Below, piece after piece: positions 1 to 5,113 of a stretch of DNA of 5,113 nt. A program made the position numbers and the translations under genes. Source of the DNA: Planctomycetota bacterium (GTDB lineage Bacteria; Planctomycetota; PUPC01; JABMSA01); assembly GCA_013202185.1 (NCBI GenBank), contig JABMSA010000177.1, forward strand, positions 1 to 5,113, read 5' to 3'. The notes beneath the pieces are model-generated. The model was given only the letters and a program-made list of their open reading frames with translations. It did no database searches and had not been told where the DNA came from. Position 1 is the first letter of the stretch; each line of letters opens with the position of its first letter.

Positions 1-2853
1 ACATTCTCTACGGCTCCCAATATATGACCAAAAGTGGGCCGCAAAATCAACTATCTTCCGTCGTAAGTCACGGATATACAATACGTTAAGGCAGTGTTCA
101 AAAAGCGCCGCGCCCAAATGAAAATCATTGCCCTCTGTCCCGGCTCCGATGAAGCTGTTCAGAATAGCGACATCTACCTGAAGCCCGTCATCGATCAACT
201 GACAGAACTGCCGGTAGTATTTCTCGGGCGATACGATTCTGTGTGCAACCGACAAGCGAACCTGTCGGTAGTGAGCAAACGACACCTGTGTCTCGGCGGC
301 TTCCCAGCGCTCCTTCCACTGTGATATCCAGCGAGAGACGCTTGTGTCGTCGCTCGACTCCGTGAAAATCGTGACAGACATTCCGTACTTTCCAGGCAAT
401 GCACTGCGGTGTTGGCACGTCTCGCACAGGAACTGATCTACAGCCGCAATAACCGGCTGAATATCCTGGTTCTGGTACACCGCAATGCTCAGGCCGTCGT
501 TCGCGTGGGGGTGCACCTCACGGTAATCCCTTAGGATGCGGAAAATGAGTGTCGACTCGCGGGTCGTCCTGAACAACTCCGCATCGCTCAATTCTTCTTC
601 GTCAAAGGCATCGTACCGCAAGAGCAAGCGCGTGGTCAGAGATGCCGCAGTGTCGTCTACGCTTCCAACACGATGGATCAGGTTCTCGCCACGAATATCA
701 GTGTCCAAAACCTTGTTCCGGTCTCTGATAAGGCCGCACAATGGCATCTGAATCGCGGCAAGGTCAACGTAGTTCTGCCAGAGGACATCGCGGAAAGCTC
801 GGGTCCCGGATGCCCTCAGCTCACGGCTCGCAATAGTGACGAAGGCACCCAGCAAATACGCGGTATGAGCCTGCAGCATCTCCAACAACGCCGGATGGAG
901 GACAGTGATTGTTGCGGACGACTGAAAAGGCTCCCATACCCAGCGATCACCCTCTGCCGCCTGCCGTCTCTGGATGACAAGAAACGAGCGGAACAGTAGC
1001 GAGGCAAGGGGGCTGTTCGCATAATCGCTCTCACAGAGATAGGCATCGCAGGCCTGCTCGTAGGCCTTGCGCAAGCCGTCCCAATTCGACTGCAGCGCGT
1101 CATGGAGCCCAGCCTTTCTCGCAGACTGAATGAACTTGTCGTATTCGAAAGCCAGTTTTCGGATGTGCGGCAGGAGAGGATCGGTTGGATCGAGATCCGA
1201 AGCGCCAAGAAGATTTAACATTCCTTGGCTTTCGTCCTGAATACAGTGCCGAAGCACTCGTCGTGTTTCCTCATCATCTTTTGCCAACATCAGTTCTTCG
1301 TAGTAGGAAACATGAAAAACGGGGAGGCAGTAACCATCCGTAGCGGTTATCTCTTGGGCCGCCCACTGAATGAGTTCATCTGCAACCCGATATGGTTCGA
1401 TCTCCGGCAACCGCCATGCAAACTGCTTCACAACGGGCTCGTCCAAGCCCTCACCGAATAGCTCCACAGAGAACTGTAAAAATGGCTCACTGGTTCTGGC
1501 AGGTTCGCACCTGAGGTCACCGTGCACAAGACGAGAAGAAACTGCGATCTCCGCGTCAGAATCCCCCGCTCTCGGCAGTCGCAGCCATTGTTCGATCAGG
1601 CCGTCAACTCCGCCAAGTAGCCTGGACACGTAAACCCTGGCACGCCGGATGCGCTCGTCCGGGCTGTCGCCGTCACAATCATGTTTGAAGAGCTGCGACT
1701 CTATCCTTATCTCACGGAGTGCCTCATGAGGAAAGACGCCTACCACGGCGGCAGCTTTCTTGAATTCTGCCAACGACTTCCAAATCCCAGCAAGCACGAC
1801 CTCCACTGGTCCGCCGGATAGCTTACTGACCATTTCCTTCTTTGGCCCAGGCTCTTCTCGTGGAGCCCGGAAACCAATAATGCGGTCGCGTATCGTTACG
1901 AAATCGCACTGTATGAGATCACGACGAACTTCTGCATTGCCCGTTCCAACGTAGCGCCTGAGGGCGTCGATGAACTCTTCGTCACTACTATGTGGGCCAC
2001 GTTCGCTTTGGTCGAACAGCTCTCCGAGCTCGTTATGCTTAACGAGCTTGTCTATCGTTCTGAGTGCCTTCTGACGTGCGCGATCTTCGAGGAAGGCATC
2101 GTAGGAAAAGAACGCTAAGGCATCCTCCAGATAGGGCCCAAAGCCTTTTCGGCCACTGAACTGAAAGTTAGTGAAGGGCGGCAGGTTGAATCGACCGAGG
2201 CTTTGTAGGAGTAATGTTTCGGCGTCCCTGCCATCTTGCGCTGTTGAAAGGTTAAGCTCCTCCAGCAGAAGACTGACCTGCAGGGCGTCGGCCAGCCCTC
2301 GCTCGACAAGGGGCTTGAGGATCTGGTCGAAGTGGACGACGGTATCGTCTTCAAACCCTATCGAAGCGGCCCCCAACGTCAAGCGTATCCACGGAGCGAA
2401 ACTACTCCCCAATTCGGCCTGCCAAACGGTGCCGTAATCGCAGTGATGGAGGTCCGCAAGGCTGGCTGCATCGGTTACGCGATCCACACCCACCAGCAGA
2501 ACTAGGAAGGTACGCTCTTCCTGTGCCTGGGCATTTCTGTAGGCCGTGAGGTTGCCGTTCTGGTCTGGCCAGCCTTTGGCGACCAGTTCCTCGAACTGTT
2601 GACGTATGGCGGCGTCTTCTGAGTGCTGCCACTCGTGACACAGTTCGCTCGAGATTCTAATGAGCGGCGGCGCGAGGTTATCACGTTCGGCACAGTAATC
2701 TTCCAGCAAGCCGCCAAGGTGAAAGGCCGCCTGAATGGGTATGCTTGGCATCATGCAGGGCAGTCTGTTGCCAGAACCAGCATCGGGAGCATGTGCCGCA
2801 ATCTGCTTTGTGATGTGCTGAAAGGCTGTTCGAGCGAAGTACTTCACAATCAC
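1..2853 (-). CDS. Very large protein of unknown function, N-terminal 951 residues; possible DptH/MAD8-like defence ATPase subunit (partial)
   Basis: A single frame is open from GTG at 2853 to the window edge: 951 codons with no stop. All other minus-strand ORFs here are shorter and in other frames. The GTG overlaps the TGA of the preceding gene (GTGA), with GGAG four bases upstream; an in-frame GTG at 2847 is an alternative start. The protein looks soluble and mixed alpha/beta, with no signal peptide or membrane segment. Landmarks: a hydrophobic block FLVLLVGVDRVTDAASLADL at residues 116-135, TITVLHPALLEML at 648-660, a CETC pair at 810-813, MSVTIF at 825-830, and VDVAILNSFIGAG at 893-905. 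I see no Walker A, Walker B or nuclease motif. From memory, these blocks resemble the long N-terminal regions of HerA/FtsK-type proteins of defence systems such as DptH or MAD8, whose ATPase domain is C-terminal and would lie outside the window. The frame is certain; the function is a weak inference. Confidence 0.9.
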   Translation of the reverse strand, partial: MIVKYFARTAFQHITKQIAAHAPDAGSGNRLPCMMPSIPIQAAFHLGGLLEDYCAERDNLAPPLIRISSELCHEWQHSEDAAIRQQFEELVAKGWPDQNGNLTAYRNAQAQEERTFLVLLVGVDRVTDAASLADLHHCDYGTVWQAELGSSFAPWIRLTLGAASIGFEDDTVVHFDQILKPLVERGLADALQVSLLLEELNLSTAQDGRDAETLLLQSLGRFNLPPFTNFQFSGRKGFGPYLEDALAFFSYDAFLEDRARQKALRTIDKLVKHNELGELFDQSERGPHSSDEEFIDALRRYVGTGNAEVRRDLIQCDFVTIRDRIIGFRAPREEPGPKKEMVSKLSGGPVEVVLAGIWKSLAEFKKAAAVVGVFPHEALREIRIESQLFKHDCDGDSPDERIRRARVYVSRLLGGVDGLIEQWLRLPRAGDSDAEIAVSSRLVHGDLRCEPARTSEPFLQFSVELFGEGLDEPVVKQFAWRLPEIEPYRVADELIQWAAQEITATDGYCLPVFHVSYYEELMLAKDDEETRRVLRHCIQDESQGMLNLLGASDLDPTDPLLPHIRKLAFEYDKFIQSARKAGLHDALQSNWDGLRKAYEQACDAYLCESDYANSPLASLLFRSFLVIQRRQAAEGDRWVWEPFQSSATITVLHPALLEMLQAHTAYLLGAFVTIASRELRASGTRAFRDVLWQNYVDLAAIQMPLCGLIRDRNKVLDTDIRGENLIHRVGSVDDTAASLTTRLLLRYDAFDEEELSDAELFRTTRESTLIFRILRDYREVHPHANDGLSIAVYQNQDIQPVIAAVDQFLCETCQHRSALPGKYGMSVTIFTESSDDTSVSRWISQWKERWEAAETQVSFAHYRQVRLSVAHRIVSPEKYYRQFCQLIDDGLQVDVAILNSFIGAGTEGNDFHLGAALFEHCLNVLYIRDLRRKIVDFAAHFWSYIGSRREC

Positions 2854-3326
2854 TGTTCTCCGCCATAAAACGGGTTCGTGACCAGAGAGCAAGAGTCGGA
2901 CAAACGAATCAACATGCCGGCGGCTTCGAGCATTGTGCTCAGCCAGCCGTCGGTGTCGCCACCCAAGGTCGAGAGCCGGCCGGTGCCGCACCATTCGCAT
3001 GCACTCCCGATCTTGTCATCGTCTACGGCCATACCAAAATGGGAGAACATCAGGCGCTTGAATACTTCATAGGTGACGCGCCCGCCCGGTGGGATTAGCG
3101 AGAGAACAATGCACCTGAGCAATCGGTCATTCAGTACAAAACGCGCCCATGCACCTCGCTTAGGGACAATCAGACCAATGCGCTTCGCCACGGTCAAGAA
3201 CAGCTTGTGACCGTAACGGGTATCAGCGTCCTTATATGGCTGGTTGGGATCCCGCCACGGCCGCCCGCTGGCCTCATCTCCTCGTCTCTGCTGCTTCACG
3301 ACCGCAAGGATGTCCGGGTTGAACTT
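2850..3326 (-). CDS. Unknown protein, 3' part of the frameshifted gene, with probable winged-helix-like C-terminus
   Basis: This is the C-terminal 158 residues of the gene beginning at 3906, read one base shifted from 3326. The same frame is open to a TTG at 3509, but that extension is antisense-like noise from the true upstream frame. A GTG at 3299 could start an independent 149-residue product, though I see no good ribosome site for it. In restored numbering (351 residues) there is a basic linker at 204-222 and an LLRCIVLSLIPPGGRVTYEVF segment at 262-282. This is followed by KRLMFSHFGMAVDD, a CEWC pair at 303-306, an amphipathic helix at 321-333, and RLSDSCSLVTNPF at 334-346. The order 'hydrophobic helix, vPPGGrvTyevF, FG' and the final LSD...V-NPF box fit a winged-helix-like, possibly nucleic-acid-binding, end domain; that is inference. 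The stop overlaps the GTG of the giant gene, which suggests translational coupling. If the frameshift is real, this part is not made and coupling would be impaired. Confidence 0.7.
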   Translation of the reverse strand, partial: KFNPDILAVVKQQRRGDEASGRPWRDPNQPYKDADTRYGHKLFLTVAKRIGLIVPKRGAWARFVLNDRLLRCIVLSLIPPGGRVTYEVFKRLMFSHFGMAVDDDKIGSACEWCGTGRLSTLGGDTDGWLSTMLEAAGMLIRLSDSCSLVTNPFYGGEQ

Positions 3327-3906
3327 TCTCCAGAAGGCGGAAAACGCGCTCTGCGAACGGATCGACCGACGACTGCAGACCGTGGCGGAAATAAACGTGG
3401 TTGCCCTCGTAAAGTAGCAAGCGGTCGATTGAGTATCCTTCTCTATCTTCATGATTGCAGGTGTCCATATCAAAAAGAATCTGATAGTGCCAGAGCCGGA
3501 TCGGGTCAATGAGCAGATCTTCGGCGATCTCCTTCAGCCGCTCGACGCTCAGGCATTGCCAAGAACAGCCGTCTATGTGAAGGGGAACATGGGCATGATC
3601 TGCACGCCCAAGCAGTTGTTCCAGAGCATCGTCGATTAGGGACCGCAGCTTGTCGTAAACAGTGCGAGCCTTTCCTCCCGGTTGAAGCAAGCACAAGGTC
3701 CGATTCATGTCCTTACGCTGGTCGCCAATGGGGCTCTGCATTTTGAGCCAGTCCTGCGTCCATGTAGCTACCTCTCGACATGACGAATGTATCCGGTCCG
3801 CGAGCATCGCTTTCAGGTCGAAGGGCACGCGATGGTAAGGCTTGACGCTAGGGAATCTTTTCAGCAGATCCTCCGTTCCTCTGCACAGAATTTCCAGATC
3901 GCACAT
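3274..3906 (-). CDS. Unknown protein, 5' part of a frameshifted gene (first gene of the two-gene unit)
   Basis: This is a 210-residue frame starting at ATG 3906, chosen because AAGGAG lies seven bases upstream. The frame is also open further upstream, to an ATG at 3990, but no comparable ribosome site is seen there. Residues 1-193 look like genuine soluble protein: helix-rich at the start (CDLEILCRGTEDLLKRF), then GKARTVYDKLRSLIDDALEQ, a WQCLSVERLKEIAEDLLIDP segment, and a strand-rich part ending in LLLYEGNHVYFRHG. The last 17 residues after the AAA codon at 3327-3325 (VQPGHPCGREAAETRR...) look like out-of-frame tail. The plus-one frame continues with good protein sequence (FNPDILAVVKQQRRG) to the stop at 2850. 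This is therefore most likely the N-terminal part of a 351-residue protein split by one extra base. I recognise no enzymatic motif. The position directly before a giant protein recalls DptG or MAD7 in defence operons, but I cannot confirm homology. Confidence 0.75.
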   Translation of the reverse strand: MCDLEILCRGTEDLLKRFPSVKPYHRVPFDLKAMLADRIHSSCREVATWTQDWLKMQSPIGDQRKDMNRTLCLLQPGGKARTVYDKLRSLIDDALEQLLGRADHAHVPLHIDGCSWQCLSVERLKEIAEDLLIDPIRLWHYQILFDMDTCNHEDREGYSIDRLLLYEGNHVYFRHGLQSSVDPFAERVFRLLEKVQPGHPCGREAAETRR

Positions 3907-3913
3907 GATCAAT

Positions 3914-3919
3914 CTCCTT
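3914..3919 (-). promoter_or_regulatory. Strong Shine-Dalgarno that fixes the start at 3906
   Basis: AAGGAG lies seven bases before ATG 3906 on the minus strand. It is the best ribosome binding site in the window and the reason for preferring this start over the in-frame ATGs at 3975 and 3990. Confidence 0.8.
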
Positions 3920-4169
3920 AGTTGAGTTGGCGTGCGAGGACACTTAATGGCGATGGTGGACCGTCCGCTCGTCATTCCATGCAGGCACACATCCTTGAGT
4001 CCTTAGCACGGGCTCGAAAGGCCAACGAGAGCGGCGACATGGAACTGCGACATCATTCTCTTAAGAACGTCATCAGTTAATCCCTGGTGTTCCTGGGCCA
4101 GACAGGACTTTGCCTACCAGTGAATCCGCGAAGCGTCCGGCGAGCAAATCGGTTAGCCAGTCACACCAT

Positions 4170-4198
4170 ATATTATGAGAATTCCGGTGCAAGGACAA
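4170..4198 (-). promoter_or_regulatory. Candidate sigma70-type promoter for the two-gene unit
   Basis: On the minus strand TTGTCC (4198-4193) and TAATAT (4175-4170) are separated by 17 bases. Each hexamer matches the E. coli consensus at four of six positions. The site sits in a locally AT-rich patch within otherwise GC-rich intergenic DNA and faces the gene at 3906. It implies a leader of roughly 250 bases. Planctomycete promoters are poorly defined by consensus, so this is only a candidate. Confidence 0.3.
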
Positions 4199-4221
4199 GG
4201 GTAAGCAATCGATTCTGTCCT

Positions 4222-4452
4222 CCCGCAGGTGTATCGCACCTCACCCGCGGGGGTCTGCGGGAACCATCGTGGCTTGGCGACTCCGCAGGCTGTGGGCAGC
4301 CGTGCTTCGGCCGATGAGCGCGAACGCTCCCTTTCTTTCTCCTGAGGAAGGGAGCCCAGGGGGCCGCAGGCGGGTAGTAATTCACGCGCCCCGGAGATGG
4401 TTGCAGCCCGAGCGGCCGGCTTCCTCAACCGTAGCGGCCAAGGCGGCCGAAA
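4222..4452. repeat. Cluster of consecutive inverted repeats (structured DNA or RNA)
   Basis: Perfect short stems follow one another. CCCGCAG 4222-4228 pairs with CTGCGGG 4255-4261 and encloses AGGTG/CACCT (4227-4231 with 4237-4241, partly competing) and the palindrome CCCGCGGG 4244-4251. Next come GGCTG/CAGCC (4288-4292 with 4297-4301, four-base loop) and GAGCG/CGCTC (4316-4320 with 4325-4329; on the minus strand the loop is TTCG). GCTCCCTT/AAGGGAGC (4326-4333 with 4348-4355) shares bases with the previous stem, so the two exclude each other. GGTTG/CAACC pairs 4399-4403 with 4426-4430. A near-perfect ten-base arm pair, CGGCCGGCTT and AAGGCGGCCG, starts near 4413 and 4440. CCGCAGG also occurs three times (4223, 4283, 4364), giving alternative partners for CTGCGG at 4255. 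No T-tract follows any stem, so ordinary intrinsic terminators are unlikely. Confidence 0.6.
4440..4451. repeat. 12-bp direct repeat, copy 1
   Basis: AAGGCGGCCGAA, identical to 4531-4542 and starting 91 bases before it. It also forms the right arm of the imperfect inverted repeat that starts near 4413. An inverted partial copy (TTCGGCCG) is at 4306-4313. Confidence 0.6.
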
Positions 4453-4494
4453 GCCCGTGGCTGGTGCAATCTGTTCTCGTCAGGCTGTCCCTTT

Positions 4495-4526
4495 TGTCTT
4501 GATGGAAGCCTTGCCATTCCAAGACA
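4495..4526. repeat. Hairpin with an asymmetric bulge, downstream of the integrase
   Basis: TGTCTTG (4495-4501) pairs with CAAGACA (4520-4526), and ATGG (4502-4505) pairs with CCAT (4514-4517). The loop has eight bases and there is a two-base TC bulge at 4518-4519. It lies about 55 bases after the integrase stop. No T-run follows on the minus strand (AAAAGGG comes next), so it does not look like a standard rho-independent terminator for the integrase. It could protect the 3' end of that transcript or be part of a recombination site. Confidence 0.5.
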
Positions 4527-4530
4527 TTTG

Positions 4531-4542
4531 AAGGCGGCCGAA
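4531..4542. repeat. 12-bp direct repeat, copy 2
   Basis: AAGGCGGCCGAA, identical to 4440-4451. It lies 38 bases beyond the integrase stop and four bases from the end of the 4495-4526 hairpin, a plausible place for recombinase-binding or attachment sequence. That role is inferred from position only. Confidence 0.6.
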
Positions 4543-4580
4543 TAATGCCCCCATGAGATACCCCGGTACCCTCGAACCCT

Positions 4581-5113
4581 CTACCCGACCCTAGCCACGA
4601 CGCGGGCGACCTTGGTTCTGTCGATTTCGCTGTAGACTTCGGTGACGGCCATAGACCGATGGCCGAGTAGTATCCGTGCCGACTCAATGCCGTGCTCTTT
4701 CCGAATCCGCGTCGCGTAGGAATGCCGGAGTTGGTGCGATGTCCATCGCGGCACGCCCGCCTTCTCGCAGGCAAGGGCGATGCACCGGCCGTAGCTGGCT
4801 GTGGTGTAGTGATCGCCCGGCTGCTTCTTCGGGCAGGCCTTCCGCTTCCTGCGAGCTTGGCTTGGCGTTATCGGTGTCTTCCGGTTCCGCCGACGTTCGG
4901 CGTTGCGTTCTTCGGTGGCATCCGCAGGGCTGAAGAGAAAGGCCCCGAGATCCGGCTTCAGAAACTCTTTGATGATCCCTTGTGTTTTCGGGCCGAGTTC
5001 GATCACCCGCTCATGCCCGTAATGCTCTGTCTTGTGCGAACTCGGGCGGTACAGCCACAACTTGCCAGACATGTCAAGGTTGCATGGCTGCATTGTCACC
5101 GCCTCGCCCGCTC
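4581..5113 (-). CDS. Tyrosine recombinase/integrase, C-terminal catalytic domain (partial)
   Basis: This catalyses site-specific DNA strand exchange through a tyrosine nucleophile. The frame is open to the right edge (176 complete codons plus stop TAG at 4583-4581), so the GTG at 5099 is not the true start. Sequence before it reads AGEAV, and the split edge codon ends in GA, compatible with the first catalytic Arg (R-x-GEA). Visible catalytic residues are the hairpin Lys (SHKT, near 5033), the HxxR box HQLRH (His at 4736, Arg at 4727), the second His in LLGHRS (4661), and Tyr in VTEVYSE (4634). Spacing is normal, so the domain looks intact. Between the hairpin and HxxR is a basic insertion of about 30 residues (ERRRNRKT...RRKRKACPKKQPGDHY), with a form I associate with planctomycete integrases. 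It probably mobilised, or once mobilised, the island holding the downstream genes. The N-terminal DNA-binding domains are outside the window. Confidence 0.93.
   Translation of the reverse strand, partial: AGEAVTMQPCNLDMSGKLWLYRPSSHKTEHYGHERVIELGPKTQGIIKEFLKPDLGAFLFSPADATEERNAERRRNRKTPITPSQARRKRKACPKKQPGDHYTTASYGRCIALACEKAGVPRWTSHQLRHSYATRIRKEHGIESARILLGHRSMAVTEVYSEIDRTKVARVVARVG

Larger units (their letters stand above)
3907..4580. other. Gene-poor intergenic region between the integrase and the two-gene unit
   Basis: No reading frame here on either strand looks like protein. The longest ones (for example plus 4087-4317, minus 4153-4428) are low-complexity translations of GC-rich palindromic DNA and have no convincing ribosome site. 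The right part (4222-4526) is densely folded. The left part (3907-4080) contains a 17-codon minus-strand ORF (4056-4003, beginning MMSQFHVAALVGL) that could be a leader peptide or a scrap of decayed coding sequence. I found no tRNA, rRNA, CRISPR array or insertion-sequence ends. The region could hold the recombination site of the adjacent integrase or a structured RNA, but neither is demonstrated. Confidence 0.6.

Noticed and set aside
816..1208. 130-residue minus-strand ORF
   Set aside because: It lies out of frame inside the 951-codon gene. The translation is rich in Ser, Arg and Cys in a way typical of a shadow frame.
1800..1815. LSGGP in the giant protein (residues 345-349), resembling the ABC-ATPase signature
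   Set aside because: No Walker A or B accompanies it and the surrounding residues do not fit an ABC domain; treated as coincidence.
2681..2866. ATG-started 61-residue minus-strand ORF at the gene junction
   Set aside because: It sits in a different frame from the giant gene and stops quickly. The GTG at 2853 in the long frame, overlapping the previous stop, explains the junction better.
4326..4355. Rho-independent terminator from the GCTCCCTT/AAGGGAGC stem
   Set aside because: No T-tract follows the stem on either strand.
4153..4428. 91-residue minus-strand ORF in the intergenic region
   Set aside because: It is a translation of the hairpin cluster, with no credible start signal and low-complexity Ala/Arg/Pro composition.
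4440..4542. Integron attC-like element
   Set aside because: There is a bulged palindrome near a tyrosine recombinase, but no RYYYAAC/GTTRRRY core boxes, and the recombinase does not show integron-integrase features.
4560..4590. tRNA T-arm-like GGTTCGAGGGTACC on the minus strand
   Set aside because: The stem does not pair, and no acceptor, D or anticodon arm can be found around it.
4382..4774. 130-residue minus-strand ORF overlapping the integrase
   Set aside because: Its first half is the shifted frame of the integrase catalytic domain and the remainder is palindromic intergenic DNA; no ribosome site or protein-like pattern.

Overview
All three genes that can be supported in this window lie on the minus strand. 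The only sequence that points to an organism is the tyrosine recombinase at the right edge. It carries a long basic insertion before the HxxR box and a start-of-domain pattern (GEAV-x-QPCNLDMSGK...YRP-SHKTEHYG) that I associate with the integrases abundant in Planctomycetes. The window is therefore probably from a planctomycete, or from a metagenomic contig of one. This is inferred from family memory, not from a search.

Layout from right to left, in the direction of transcription. (1) 5113-4581: C-terminal catalytic half of a tyrosine recombinase whose N-terminus lies outside the window. (2) 4580-3907: about 670 bp with no convincing gene. It is crowded with inverted repeats (4222-4526), contains a 12-bp perfect direct repeat (4440-4451 and 4531-4542), and has a weak candidate promoter facing the next gene (4170-4198). 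(3) 3906-2850: a gene of unknown function with an excellent Shine-Dalgarno, apparently broken by one extra A at 3325-3327. Restoring the frame gives a 351-residue protein. (4) 2853-1: one uninterrupted frame of 951 codons, coupled to the previous gene by a GTGA start/stop overlap and running off the left edge. It has no stop in the window, so a simple ORF list misses it, yet it covers more than half of the window.

Genes 3 and 4 form a tight two-gene unit: a mid-sized protein with a probable winged-helix-like C-terminus, followed by a very large protein. Several patterns in the large protein (a 'LVGVDRVTDAASLADLH' block, a 'TITVLHPALLEML' block, and a late 'VDVAILNSFI' block) remind me of the N-terminal portions of the very large HerA/FtsK-type ATP-binding proteins of anti-phage systems. 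Examples are DptH of the phosphorothioation-dependent restriction system and MAD8-like proteins. In those proteins the ATPase domain sits at the C-terminus, which here would lie beyond position 1. No Walker motif is visible in the 951 residues present.

Working hypothesis: a two-gene defence-like module in an integrase-linked island, with its first gene carrying a frameshift that is either inactivating, a sequencing error or, less likely, recoded. The existence of the genes and the frameshift reading are well supported by the sequence. The functional assignment is tentative.
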